From positions 1 through 56,471 of the forward strand of contig CALWUW010000030.1 in NCBI GenBank assembly GCA_944384815.1: a stretch of 56,471 bases of DNA. The letters run 5' to 3'. This document shows, in pieces, positions 25,465-33,738 of the stretch. The translations under genes and the position numbers were made by a program. Position 1 is the stretch's first letter. Every line of letters starts with the position of its first letter. Source of the stretch: an uncultured Clostridia bacterium (GTDB lineage Bacteria > Bacillota > Clostridia > Oscillospirales > Acutalibacteraceae). The notes below the pieces were generated by a model. It saw nothing but the letters and a program-made list of their open reading frames with translations, made no database searches and was not told the origin of the DNA.

Positions 25465-26664
25465 GTGAAGCACAGCAATAGACTGAAACGCGCCGCAGCC
25501 TCTGCTTTGGCCGTTCTTTTTCTGGCAGGCTCCTGGGCCTGCAGCAGCGCAGACCACACATGGGCTATGAAAAGAGGGGGAACCACCATCCCCATCGGAG
25601 CCTTTGTGTATAATTTCTACGCTTCCACCCAATACGCTTCCTATCAGGAGGGCGTGGACAGTTCTGTTCCCGTTCTGCAGCAGCAGATCGACGGCATGGC
25701 CGCAGAGGACTGGATCCGTCAGGATGCTATTTCTTCTACAGAAAATATTTTTGTAATGAACGATCTGATGGAAGAGCTGGGGCTTTCTCTTTCCAAGGAA
25801 GACGAGGCCCAGATCGAAACCAACGCCAATGCCGTTTGGAGCCAGGTGCCGGACAATGTGAAAAAGGACGTGGCCAAGACCTCCTATATCCTGGCGGTTT
25901 CCCGGCTGAACTACCAGTCCAATTTGGTTTTCCGGGCGATCTACGATACGAACGGCACCGAAGCCGTTCCTCAGCAGGATCTGGAAAACTATGTCACCGA
26001 GCATTACACGGATTTCAGCTACATTTACGCCCCCTTCTACAATTCGGATTTTGAAGTGTTGGAAGATAAGGAAAAAGAAGATTTGAAAGAGCAGTTGGAA
26101 GGCTATGTGGAGAAAATCCAAGACGGCTCCATGACCATGGAAAAAGCTGCCGAAGCCTATGAGGAAAGTTCCGAACGCTCCGATACTTTGGAGGAGATCA
26201 CGGCGGATCTGGAAGGCTCCGGATACCCGGAATCCATGCTGGAGGCTCTGGAAGAAATGAAAGCCGGAGAAGTACGGTTCCTGGATCTTTCCGAAGATTC
26301 TTCCGGATATATGATCCTCTATAAAAAAGACATTGCCCAGTCCGCTAAAACCTGGCTGGAAGACGACGATAATCGCCTGAGCATCCTTCTGGAGCTAAAG
26401 GGCGAGGAATTCCAGGATATGGTGGAACAGCGCAGGGAAGCTCTTTCTGACGTGGAATACAACATGGACGCTATCAACGCTTATCGCGCTTCCGGCTATT
26501 ATACCTTTGTTCCCCCGTCTTCTTCCTCTTCTTCGGAATCCTCCTCCGGCGCTTCTTCCCAGGGAACATCTTCCTCTTCTTCGTCAGAAACCGCTTCCGG
26601 CTCGTCCGGTGCTTCTTCCCAAGAAGCTTCTTCCGCAGCCTCATCGGCCTCCTCGGAAGAATAA
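25465..26664 (+). CDS. PrsA/SurA-like exported foldase with Ser-rich tail
   Basis: This 399-residue exported protein has the layout of PrsA/SurA folding helpers: an N-terminal helical chaperone region (residues about 40-150, with LGLSLSKEDEAQIE) and a parvulin-like stretch (about 185-300, YVTEHYTDFSYIYAPF, then MLEALEEMKAGEVRFLDLSEDSSGYMILYKKD). Catalytic activity is uncertain because the parvulin core is poorly conserved. The signal sequence LAVLFLAGSWACSSA has a Cys, but SWAC is a weak lipobox, so lipidation is uncertain. Residues about 355-399 are almost all Ser, Ala and Glu. The start is GTG with GGAGAG. A terminator follows. Confidence 0.75.
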   Translation: MKHSNRLKRAAASALAVLFLAGSWACSSADHTWAMKRGGTTIPIGAFVYNFYASTQYASYQEGVDSSVPVLQQQIDGMAAEDWIRQDAISSTENIFVMNDLMEELGLSLSKEDEAQIETNANAVWSQVPDNVKKDVAKTSYILAVSRLNYQSNLVFRAIYDTNGTEAVPQQDLENYVTEHYTDFSYIYAPFYNSDFEVLEDKEKEDLKEQLEGYVEKIQDGSMTMEKAAEAYEESSERSDTLEEITADLEGSGYPESMLEALEEMKAGEVRFLDLSEDSSGYMILYKKDIAQSAKTWLEDDDNRLSILLELKGEEFQDMVEQRREALSDVEYNMDAINAYRASGYYTFVPPSSSSSSESSSGASSQGTSSSSSSETASGSSGASSQEASSAASSASSEE

Positions 26665-26744
26665 CCCCCTGCGGCTCTTGCGGAAGAACGCTGCTTGCTG
26701 TTTAGTTGTTTAGCTATTTGCAATTTGGAGTTTTCATAACAGAC

Positions 26745-26780
26745 AAAGGTTCCCCCGGCAAAACCGGGAGGACCTTTTTT
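26745..26780 (+). terminator. Terminator of the PrsA-like gene
   Basis: AAAGGTTCCCCCGG and CCGGGAGGACCTTT form an interrupted stem followed by a T run, about 80 bp past the stop codon. Confidence 0.8.
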
Positions 26781-26803
26781 CTTGAATATTTTCCGGAGTA
26801 TTC

Positions 26804-26840
26804 AAAAACACGGCGGGGAGCAAATCCCCGTCGTGTTTTT
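26804..26840. terminator. Second hairpin in the convergent gap
   Basis: AACACGGCGGGGA pairs with TCCCCGTCGTGTT around GCAAA, with As before and Ts after. It could end transcripts from either side. Confidence 0.7.
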
Positions 26841-26902
26841 GCTTCTTTCCATAAGCCCCATTGCCCCTGTTTGCCTGCTTGCCGACGTTCGCCGTTGGCG
26901 TG

Positions 26903-26973
26903 GCCATCGAGGCACCGAGGCGTTGAGCGCTGGGCTGTCGAGCTGTCGAGCCATCAAGCCATCGAGCCATTCG
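26903..26973. repeat. Octamer tract GCTGTCGA/GCCATCGA
   Basis: GCCATCGA, GGCACCGA, GGCGTTGA, a 7-bp unit, GCTGTCGA twice, GCCATCAA, GCCATCGA and GCCATTCG follow one another in the convergent gap before the gene at 27009. Confidence 0.8.
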
Positions 26974-27008
26974 TCATCCGTCAGCGCTCCTTCCGGCTTT
27001 CCCGAAGG

Positions 27009-27323
27009 TCATTCCCGTCCTTTGGAAACGCGTTTATACACTACGATTTCCGGATCCGAACCCTGATCCCCGTATTCGCAGACCAAAAGGTATCCGTCCC
27101 CGGCCGCCAACCCGTAACACCGCTGGCTGCCTTTTTTGCACAGTTCCGCTCCGTAATAGGTTTTGGAATCATCCAAAAGGCGGATGGTTTTCCCGCTGGG
27201 CAGGGTGTACTCCAGATTGATAAAATCCCCGGGAAGGCAGTTCAGATGCGTCACCGGGTCCATATGGGGAATTTGCAGCGCATTGAACATCCGGATCCAT
27301 TCTTCCTCCGTAAAGGTGTGCAT
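27009..27323 (-). CDS. Unknown small protein
   Basis: I do not recognise this 104-residue soluble protein. It has no signal peptide or membrane segment. The composition is protein-like, with a helical start (FTEEEWIRMFNALQIPHMDP) followed by strands (INLEYTLPSGKTIRLLDD, CYGLAAGDGYLLVCEYGDQG, EIVVYKRVSKGRE), and three Cys residues. A perfect AGGAGG lies eight bases before the ATG, so it is very likely real. It sits about 105 bp downstream of the HtrA gene on the same strand, separated from it by an octamer tract. Confidence 0.65.
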   Translation of the reverse strand: MHTFTEEEWIRMFNALQIPHMDPVTHLNCLPGDFINLEYTLPSGKTIRLLDDSKTYYGAELCKKGSQRCYGLAAGDGYLLVCEYGDQGSDPEIVVYKRVSKGRE

Positions 27324-27375
27324 CCCTTCTCCTCCTATCCTTGTGTGTACCTGCTATGGTCCCGTTGCTGCGGGT

Positions 27376-27423
27376 CTGTGTGTCTGTGTACCTGTATGTC
27401 TGTATATCTGTATATAACGCTGT
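27376..27423. repeat. Octamer tract CTGTGTGT/CTGTATAT
   Basis: CTGTGTGT, CTGTGTAC, CTGTATGT, CTGTATAT, CTGTATAT, AACGCTGT in 8-bp phase, between the HtrA gene and the small gene at 27009. Confidence 0.8.
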
Positions 27424-27428
27424 GTGTT

Positions 27429-29075
27429 TTACTTTTGGGTCTCGCCTTTATCTTCCAAAAGGATCACCGAATATTCCGCTTCCTTTTCTTCCTGGGTGTG
27501 ATAAATCTTTAAAACCACCGTATCTCCGGCCTGATGACCGGCCAATACCGCATACAGATCATTCAATGTCTCCATGGTCTCTCCGTCGGCTTCCAGGATC
27601 CAGTCGCCCTCCTGGGCTTTCCCATACAGATTGGACTCCGGATCCACGCTGTCCAGCAGCAATCCGTCTTCCGTCTGGCGAACGGTAATGCCCAAACGTC
27701 CCCGTCCGGCCACATATCCCTGGGTGATCAGATTATCAATAATGGACTTTACCTGGCTGATAGGAATGGCAAATCCCATTCCTTCGTAGCTGGTGGAAAC
27801 GATTTTGTTGGAGTTGATCCCTACCACCTGGCCGCAATCATTTACCAAAGCACCTCCGGAATTTCCCGGGTTAATGGCGGCGTCCGTCTGGATATAGGTC
27901 AGCGTGCTGCTGCTTAAGGGACGATTCAAAGCGGAAACAAAGCCGCCGGTAAGGGAGCTGGCGTAGCTCATGCCTCCGGGGTTTCCTATGGCATAAACCC
28001 AATCCCCCACTTCCAACTGGGAAGCGTCTCCCAGCACAGCAGGCACCAAACCCTCAGCGTCAATACGCAGCACAGCCAGATCGCTGTATTTGTCATAACC
28101 GATCACGGAAGCCACATATTCCGTGCCGTCATACAGCGCTACGCTGACAGCGTTGGTCTTGGAATAATTCAGCACATGGGCATTGGTCAGGATCAAACCA
28201 TCGGAGGACAAAATGATCCCGGAACCTTCGCTGAGGCCGTACCCCTCCACCAGAGTGTTGACGCCTACTACGCTTTGCACCACATCCTTATAGATTTGCT
28301 TGGCGCTGCGTTCTTCCGGCTCCCGGGGCTGGATGACAATGCCCGGATAGTCCGCCGCCGGGGCATCCGAGGGCTTTTCTCCCTCCGGAAAATCCGGCAC
28401 CTGGCTGTCCTGAGGGGGCTGGGAGGATTCCGGGCTCTGGGAGCTTCCGGTCTCCGGCACATAAGAGCCTCCGGCGTAGGAAGAAGCCAGCGACACCATT
28501 ACCACTAAAAGCCCTACGGCAATGACCATCAGAATTCCCAGGAACACCCGATACCCCACTTCTTTTTTCCGGGCTTTTCTCTGGGGATCCGGCCTCCCGG
28601 AAGCAGGGACATAGGGCGGGTAGGGATAATAGGGCGGATACGGAGGATAGGGCGTATAGCTGCCGTCCTTTTCCCGATTCACTCTTCCGTTGTCCTGAGG
28701 ATAGCCAGGGTATATCGGCTGGCCAGGCTGCCCAGGCTGACCGGGATGACCGGGTTGACCAGGAATTTGGGCGTATGGCGGATACGGATACGGCCAGGGA
28801 GGTATTTGCCCCGGCTGCATCGGTGGCATCGGCTGCATCGGCGGCACAGGCGGCACAGGCGGCATGGTCTGACCAGGCTGCTCCATGTGCTCTGCCGGCT
28901 CCATCGGCTCCACTGGGATTCCGGTATCCTGTTCCCGGTTCTGGTTTTCCTCTGCCGGAAAATCTTCCGGCTTCCGGTCATTTTCCGAAACATTCCCCTG
29001 CGGGGCGTTCAAAAGGCTTTCCTGGGGTTCCTGGGTATAAGGTTCCATGTCCTTATTGTTTTTTGGCTGGTTCAT
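27429..29075 (-). CDS. htrA: HtrA/DegP-type membrane serine protease with PDZ domain
   Basis: This 548-residue surface quality-control protease has a long cytoplasmic Pro/Gln/Tyr-rich N-terminus (residues about 50-165, with a GQP period-9 repeat), then one transmembrane helix (about 176-197). An extracellular S1C protease domain follows with His about 300 (LTNAHVL), Asp about 332 (YSDLAVLRID) and Ser about 406 (NPGNSGGAL). A PDZ domain (about 455-540, RLGITVRQTEDGLLLDSV) ends the protein. It lies downstream of a response regulator and histidine kinase on one strand, the same functional set as CssRS-HtrA of Bacillus, which reacts to misfolded secreted proteins. The Pro-rich extension is much longer than usual. 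Confidence 0.93.
   Translation of the reverse strand: MNQPKNNKDMEPYTQEPQESLLNAPQGNVSENDRKPEDFPAEENQNREQDTGIPVEPMEPAEHMEQPGQTMPPVPPVPPMQPMPPMQPGQIPPWPYPYPPYAQIPGQPGHPGQPGQPGQPIYPGYPQDNGRVNREKDGSYTPYPPYPPYYPYPPYVPASGRPDPQRKARKKEVGYRVFLGILMVIAVGLLVVMVSLASSYAGGSYVPETGSSQSPESSQPPQDSQVPDFPEGEKPSDAPAADYPGIVIQPREPEERSAKQIYKDVVQSVVGVNTLVEGYGLSEGSGIILSSDGLILTNAHVLNYSKTNAVSVALYDGTEYVASVIGYDKYSDLAVLRIDAEGLVPAVLGDASQLEVGDWVYAIGNPGGMSYASSLTGGFVSALNRPLSSSTLTYIQTDAAINPGNSGGALVNDCGQVVGINSNKIVSTSYEGMGFAIPISQVKSIIDNLITQGYVAGRGRLGITVRQTEDGLLLDSVDPESNLYGKAQEGDWILEADGETMETLNDLYAVLAGHQAGDTVVLKIYHTQEEKEAEYSVILLEDKGETQK
28717..28770 (-). repeat. Period-9 coding repeat in the HtrA N-terminus
   Basis: Six 9-bp units (GGCTGGCCA, GGCTGCCCA, GGCTGACCG, GGATGACCG, GGTTGACCA, GGAATTTGG on the plus strand) encode the GQP/GHP repeats of HtrA. 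Confidence 0.85.
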
Positions 29076-29146
29076 ATTCTCTCCTCAATTCTGCGGTTTC
29101 TGGCTTATGCTGCTTTGCCGCAAACGATTTCCCGAAAACGGCGCTG

Positions 29147-30775
29147 TTAATCCGAATTTCCTTCCCGGGGAGGTGTTTCCGCCTCCGGATTTTCCTGCTT
29201 ATCCGGTGCTTCCTCAGGGGAAGAACCGGCTTTTTCCGGTATTTTTCCTGCCGATGCTGCTACTCTCTTTTTTTCTCCCGATTTTTTCCCTCGGGAATTG
29301 TTCTTCCCTTCCTTCTGCCGGTTTCCCTCGCTTTGAGCGGGCAACCAAAAGGCAAACTGACAATATTCGTTTTCTACACTGGTGGCGGTGATTTCTCCGC
29401 CATGGAGCCGGATAATGGTGCGGACAATATACAATCCTAACCCCATACCGGTTTTATCCTTGCTTCTGGACTTATCCGTTTTATAGAACCGGTCAAAGAT
29501 CATGGCCAATTCATCCGAAGGGATCCCGGCGCCGCTGTTGCGGATCACAAACCAGACGCGCCCCTCTTCCTTCCGGATCCGCAGGTCGATATATCCCTGA
29601 ACATCCGTAAATTTTACCGCATTCTCCACCAAATTGTAAATCACCTGATAGATCATGTCCGGATCTCCGTCCACAAAAACGCTTTCCGCCTCTTCCAGAC
29701 CCCGAATATCCAGCTTCTTTTCCTCAATGGGCTTTTCAAAGGTCAGCAAGGTGTTGAACACTGTGGACATCAAGTCAAACCGGGCTGTGCGGATATGCAG
29801 TTCCCCGCTGTCGATCCTGGAAAGATCCAGCATGGTCCGCACCAACCGGGAAAGACGCTTCACTTCCTGGGAAACGATCCGCAGATACTGCCCCTGCTTT
29901 TCCGAAGGAATGGTCCCATCCAGGATGCCGTCGATAAACCCGGCAATGGTAGTCATAGGCGTTTTCAGCTCATGGGAAACATTGGCGATAAAATTCCGCC
30001 GGACGTTTTCGCCGCTGGCCAAAGAGCTGGCCATGTTGTTAAACGCCACCGCCAGCTGCCCGATCTCATCCTGGCTGGAAACCGGCACCCGAATGGCAAA
30101 ATTTCCCTCTCCAAAGCTTTTGGCCGCCACGGCCATGTCCCGCAAAGGCCGCACCAGATTATAGGAATACAGCCACACAATGCAGAAGGACACCATAAAC
30201 GCCGCCACCGCCGCCAAAAGGAACATCTGCACCAAGTTGGAACGATATTCTCCGAAAGCCCGGAACGTGCAGGCGGCAAACACAGCCCCCACCTGCTTGA
30301 TCGTTCCCTCTTCCTGGATCTCCAAAGGCACGCCTACAATATAGCAGGGTGCCTCATACATCCCTCCCATATTGCTTTGCCCAATGTACCGGTTGTTCAG
30401 CGCCTTCTCCATCAGTTCCTGAGGAACTACCTGGATCTCCGGCGCGGGATTATTGGCAAACACGGAAGCGATGATATTGCCGGAGCTGTCGGTAATCAGC
30501 AGGTCGGCATCAATATTTTCCGAAAAAGCCGCCATAAAGCTCCGGATATTCACCCCGTCCTCTGAGGAGATCACATATTGCCCTTCCCCTATCTTTTCCG
30601 TGTTTCGGGCGGCAATGGCCGCTACACTTCTGGCGTTTTTCTCTAACAAAATTTGTTTTTCATCCTGCCAGTTAGCGGCGGTAAAGGAAAGCATCACCAA
30701 CCCCAAAAGGAAAAAGCTGATGAGAATGGTAAAGGATGTAATTTTAAGATACTTTCTGAATAAACTTTTTTGCAC
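29147..30775 (-). CDS. Sensor histidine kinase (HAMP, HisKA, HATPase)
   Basis: This 542-residue membrane kinase is the partner of the response regulator encoded directly upstream. Domains in order: transmembrane helix 1 (about 15-35), an extracytoplasmic sensor (about 36-180), helix 2 (about 181-203), HAMP (about 204-256), HisKA with phospho-His about 268 (ANVSHELKTPMTT) and a HATPase domain with N box (VIYNLVENAVKFTD), G1 (NSGAGIPSDE), F box (IFDRFYKTDKSRS) and G2 (GMGLGLYIV). A charged Lys/Glu/Pro tail of about 60 residues follows. The start is GTG with GGAGG nine bases upstream. A 17-bp hairpin lies between it and the regulator gene. Confidence 0.95.
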   Translation of the reverse strand: MQKSLFRKYLKITSFTILISFFLLGLVMLSFTAANWQDEKQILLEKNARSVAAIAARNTEKIGEGQYVISSEDGVNIRSFMAAFSENIDADLLITDSSGNIIASVFANNPAPEIQVVPQELMEKALNNRYIGQSNMGGMYEAPCYIVGVPLEIQEEGTIKQVGAVFAACTFRAFGEYRSNLVQMFLLAAVAAFMVSFCIVWLYSYNLVRPLRDMAVAAKSFGEGNFAIRVPVSSQDEIGQLAVAFNNMASSLASGENVRRNFIANVSHELKTPMTTIAGFIDGILDGTIPSEKQGQYLRIVSQEVKRLSRLVRTMLDLSRIDSGELHIRTARFDLMSTVFNTLLTFEKPIEEKKLDIRGLEEAESVFVDGDPDMIYQVIYNLVENAVKFTDVQGYIDLRIRKEEGRVWFVIRNSGAGIPSDELAMIFDRFYKTDKSRSKDKTGMGLGLYIVRTIIRLHGGEITATSVENEYCQFAFWLPAQSEGNRQKEGKNNSRGKKSGEKKRVAASAGKIPEKAGSSPEEAPDKQENPEAETPPREGNSD

Positions 30776-30793
30776 GCCGGTATTCCTCCATAC

Positions 30794-30831
30794 GCAGATT
30801 CCCGTTTCCTCCTTAGGAAACGGGAATCTGC
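30794..30831 (-). other. Intercistronic hairpin between response regulator and kinase
   Basis: A 17-bp perfect stem (30794-30810 with 30815-30831) with a 4-nt loop lies 18 bp before the kinase GTG. No T run follows, so it is not a standard terminator. It could set mRNA stability or the regulator-to-kinase ratio. The minus-strand loop region contains AAGGAGG, a second potential ribosome site that would be hidden in the stem. Confidence 0.7.
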
Positions 30832-30850
30832 TTTTCTGCTAAACCGCAGG

Positions 30851-31540
30851 TTACTCTTTCACTTCGAATTTATACCCTACGCCCCATACGGTTTTCAGCG
30901 CCCATTTATCCGAAACGCCTTCCAGCTTCTCCCGCAGCCGCTTCACATGCACATCTACCGTGCGGCTGTCCCCATAATAATCAAATCCCCAAACTTCGTC
31001 CAGAAGCTGGTCCCGGGTAAATACCCTGTTGGGGTTGCTGGCCAGGTGATAGATCAGTTCCATCTCCTTGGGAGGGGTATCCACCTGTACGCCGTTGACC
31101 CGCAGTTCGTAGTTGGTAAGATTGATGGAAAGTTTATCGTATTTGACTTCCTTCACAGCGTCGCCGTTATTCTTTCCCAGACGCCGGAGAACGGCCTTAA
31201 TTCTGGCCACCACTTCTTTGGCTTCAAAGGGTTTCACCACATAATCGTCCGCTCCCAATTCCAGGCCCAGCACTTTATCAAACACTTCGCCTTTGGCGGT
31301 AAGCATAATAATGGGGCACTGGGAACGCTTGCGGATCTCCCGGCAAACCTGCCAGCCGTCCAGTTCCGGCAGCATAATATCCAGAAGGATCAGATCCGGG
31401 TTTTCCGCGTCAAACACGCTCAGCGCCGCCCGGCCATCGTTGGCGATCACCACTGTATATCCTTCTTTTTCCACATACAACCGCAGCAGTTCGCAAATAT
31501 TTTGATCGTCATCCACCACTAGGATTTTTCCAGATTCCAT
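30851..31540 (-). CDS. OmpR family response regulator
   Basis: This 229-residue transcription factor has a receiver domain (residues 1-120) with the acidic pocket VVDDD, phospho-acceptor Asp 54 (LILLDIMLPELDGW), the switch Thr in IIMLTAKGE and Lys in YVVKPF. A winged-helix DNA-binding domain follows (about 135-229; PPKEMELIYHLASNPNRVF, DSRTVDVHVKRLREKLE). The ATG at 31540 has AAAGGAGAG. A 39-codon open extension upstream only translates the repeat tract. It is the first gene of the regulator-kinase-htrA operon and probably activates htrA in response to envelope stress. Confidence 0.95.
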   Translation of the reverse strand: MESGKILVVDDDQNICELLRLYVEKEGYTVVIANDGRAALSVFDAENPDLILLDIMLPELDGWQVCREIRKRSQCPIIMLTAKGEVFDKVLGLELGADDYVVKPFEAKEVVARIKAVLRRLGKNNGDAVKEVKYDKLSINLTNYELRVNGVQVDTPPKEMELIYHLASNPNRVFTRDQLLDEVWGFDYYGDSRTVDVHVKRLREKLEGVSDKWALKTVWGVGYKFEVKE

Positions 31541-31560
31541 ATACGACTCTCCTTTGTTTT

Positions 31561-31634
31561 CCGTCTGCCGTCTGCCGTCTGCCGTTTGCCGCTTACTGGG
31601 TTTCCTGTTTGCCTGTTTACCCGTTTGCCTGTTT
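31561..31634. repeat. Heptamer then octamer tract upstream of the response regulator
   Basis: CCGTCTG three times, CCGTTTG and CCGCTTA (7-bp phase, 31561-31595) are followed by TCCTGTTT, GCCTGTTT, ACCCGTTT, GCCTGTTT (8-bp phase, 31603-31634). The change of period within one tract is notable. Confidence 0.9.
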
Positions 31635-31872
31635 CCGGCTTTACGGCACTCCAGCACTCCTCTTGTTCCCTATCTTATCTCAGTATACGGGAAGAAAAAG
31701 CAAAAAGGATGAATTTTCCATGAAAGATTTTGAACAGGCTGTAAAATCCGGAGATTTTCCGCTGTTTTTGTTAGTATACCACAATTTTGGACTCCCGCCA
31801 AATGCTTTCTTGTTTTGTCCTTCCCTTTTTTCGACATTTTTTAAATAATCTTTGAATTTCAAACTATTTCTA

Positions 31873-31901
31873 TAGACTTCCCCATTTTAACGTGGTATAC
31901 T
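31873..31901 (+). promoter_or_regulatory. Promoter of the marR-degV pair
   Basis: TAGACT (31873-31878), a 17-nt spacer and TATACT (31896-31901) match sigma-A boxes in 4 and 5 of 6 positions. The start codon lies about 70 bp downstream. Confidence 0.6.
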
Positions 31902-31972
31902 AGCCCTCGTACCTGCAGCGAACCTGACTCTGCATTTCACTTTTCATGTCCGCAACGGAAAGGAGCGCCGCT

Positions 31973-32518
31973 ATGAATCCTTCGGCTCACGAATCCATCA
32001 ACCGTTTTTTGATCGAAAATTTTAATTTTATTCTCCGGGCGGAAGAACGGGCGTTATCCCATTACCAAAACGCTCTTTTGTCCGTAACGGAATTTCATGT
32101 TTTGGAAGCGGTTTCCCTGGGGCAGGAAGAATCCCGGAACACCATGGGGGAAATCGCCCGAAAACTGGGGATCACCATGGGATCCCTGACCACTGCCGTA
32201 AAAACCCTGGAAAAAAAAGGGTGCCTGCTGCGCCTGCGCAGCTCTCCGGACCGTCGGATCGTCCGCCTGGAGCTGACAGAAAAAGGAAAGTCCGCCAACC
32301 AATACCATCAGGCTTTTCACACAGCTATGGTCTCCGCTGTGGCCCAAGGGCTTTCCCCGGAGCAGCTTGCGGTTCTGACCCGTTCTCTGGAGCTTTTATC
32401 CGCCTATTTTTCTCGCGCGGGAAGCGCCGGCTTTTCCTTTCCCTTAGAGGAAAATACGAAAGCCGCCCCTGATGCTCTCCCGCCGGATCCCGGAAAGGAA
32501 GATGCCATTTATGGTTAA
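31973..32518 (+). CDS. MarR family transcriptional regulator
   Basis: This 181-residue winged-helix regulator has FHVLEAVSLGQEESRNTMGE, IARKLGITMGSLTTAVKTLE (recognition helix) and the wing LLRLRSSPDRRIVRLELTEK, as in MarR/FabT-type repressors. The ATG at 31973 follows AAAGGAG by eight bases. Its end overlaps the start of degV by eight bases, so the two are co-translated. Because DegV proteins bind fatty acids, a FabT-like role in lipid control is an attractive guess, but no fab genes are nearby. Confidence 0.9.
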   Translation: MNPSAHESINRFLIENFNFILRAEERALSHYQNALLSVTEFHVLEAVSLGQEESRNTMGEIARKLGITMGSLTTAVKTLEKKGCLLRLRSSPDRRIVRLELTEKGKSANQYHQAFHTAMVSAVAQGLSPEQLAVLTRSLELLSAYFSRAGSAGFSFPLEENTKAAPDALPPDPGKEDAIYG

Positions 32519-33356
32519 AATTGTACTGGACAGCACAACGGACATTTCTCCCCGGGAAGCCCGAGAACTGGGGGTATATGTAGCGCCCCTGACGGTCACC
32601 ATTGACGGAAACGAATATCGGGATGGGGTAGATCTTACCCCCGCGCAGTTTTTTGAGAAACTGCAAACCTGCAAATCCATCCCTACCACCAGCCAGGTCA
32701 ATTCCGCCGGGTTTATGGATCTTTTCAAATCCCTGCTTTCAGAGCCGGAGGATGAGATCCTGGGGATTTTCATTTCTTCCCGTCTCAGTGGGACCTTTCA
32801 GTCCGCCTCCATTGCCCGGAACACCTTCCCCCGGCACAGCATTCACCTGGTGGACAGCGGCAGCGGCTCCTTCGGCACGGACCTTCTGGTGCGGGAAGCG
32901 CTGCGGCTTCGGGATCAGGGCTGCAGAGCTGAAGAAATCGCCCGGGAACTGAATCGGATCAAAGACCGTGTCCGGATCCTGGCCACACTGGACACGCTGA
33001 AATTTCTTCTGAAAGGCGGCCGCCTTTCCCCCACCTCCGCCATTGTGGGAACTTTGCTCCATGTAAAACCCATTATGGGCGTCAGCGGCGGAAAAATCGA
33101 AGTGGTGAAAAAGGTCCGGGGAACAGCAGCAGCCCACGCCTGGATCGCTTCCTACCTTTCCCAGGGAAAGATCGACCCCCGCTATACGCCCCGGCTGGGT
33201 TCTGCTCAGTGCCCGGAGCTTCTCCGTTCTTTTACACGCTGCCTGAAAGAAAAAGGCCTTTCCCCGGAATCCTGGGGGCATACGGATATTGGCGTGGTCA
33301 TCGGCACCCATACGGGCCCCGGCTGTGTGGGCGTAGCTTACATAGAGCGGCCCTGA
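32511..33356 (+). CDS. DegV family fatty-acid-binding protein (FakB-like)
   Basis: This 281-residue soluble protein resembles DegV/FakB, which holds a fatty acid for phosphorylation by FakA. It has the N-terminal VKIVLDSTTDISPREARELG, the short TTSQVNSAGFMDLF, ISSRLSGTFQSA (carboxylate-binding Ser region), LVDSGSGSFGTDLLVREAL, LLKGGRLSPTSAIVGTLLHV and VKPIMG, and the C-terminal VVIGTHTGPGCVGVAY. The ATG at 32511 overlaps the end of marR. An octamer array begins exactly at the stop codon. No fakA gene is in the window. Confidence 0.92.
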   Translation: MVKIVLDSTTDISPREARELGVYVAPLTVTIDGNEYRDGVDLTPAQFFEKLQTCKSIPTTSQVNSAGFMDLFKSLLSEPEDEILGIFISSRLSGTFQSASIARNTFPRHSIHLVDSGSGSFGTDLLVREALRLRDQGCRAEEIARELNRIKDRVRILATLDTLKFLLKGGRLSPTSAIVGTLLHVKPIMGVSGGKIEVVKKVRGTAAAHAWIASYLSQGKIDPRYTPRLGSAQCPELLRSFTRCLKEKGLSPESWGHTDIGVVIGTHTGPGCVGVAYIERP

Positions 33357-33611
33357 GCCTCTGAGCCCCTGATTCCTTGGGTTTCTTGGTTCCTTGGTTT
33401 CATTGCTCCCTGGTTCTCTGGTTCTCTGCTCTTTTCGTTCCATACTTTTGCGAACCTGTGAACCTGTGAACCTGTGAACCTGTAATTCTGTAATCTTGTA
33501 ATCTTGTGAGCTTGTGAGCCGGTGATCTTGTGATCTTATAGTCTTATAATCTTGTGGTTTTGTGCATTCACGGCTTCACGGTTTAACGGCTTCACAGCTT
33601 CGTGGCTTTAT
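33355..33611. repeat. About 32 phased degenerate octamers
   Basis: Starting at the degV stop codon, 8-bp units follow one another for 257 bp with a single 1-nt slip at 33379. Examples are GAGCCTCT, GGTTCCTT, GGTTCTCT twice, GAACCTGT four times (33452-33483), AATCTTGT, GAGCTTGT, GATCTTGT, GATCTTAT, GGCTTCAC and GGCTTTAT. Neighbouring units are more alike than distant ones, as expected from serial slippage. The gap 33357-33738 holds no gene, only this array and the terminator. Confidence 0.9.
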
Positions 33612-33641
33612 AATTTCCTGCTTCCGGTTTTCCGGTGCAAC

Positions 33642-33679
33642 ACAGAACCCCTCCGAGCGCTGGCCCGGAGGGGTTCTGT
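33642..33679. terminator. Bidirectional terminator in the convergent gap
   Basis: A 14-bp perfect stem ACAGAACCCCTCCG/CGGAGGGGTTCTGT (33642-33655 with 33666-33679) is followed by a T-rich run on the plus strand. It separates degV from the convergent membrane protein gene. Confidence 0.85.
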
Positions 33680-33738
33680 TTCTTCTACTTTTTCTGCTTC
33701 CTAAACGCTTATTTTTCCGAATCCGTCTTGGGAACTAC

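Noticed and set aside
26706-27512. 268-codon plus-strand frame over the convergent gap
   Set aside because: It crosses two terminators and a repeat tract and lies opposite a small gene with a much better start.
31541-31657. N-terminal extension of the response regulator
   Set aside because: The extra 39 codons translate the heptamer/octamer tract, while the ATG at 31540 has a perfect ribosome site and begins the receiver domain exactly.
33355-33611. Octamer array considered as a CRISPR array
   Set aside because: There are no conserved 24-40 bp repeats, no unique spacers and no cas genes. The units are directly contiguous and degenerate.
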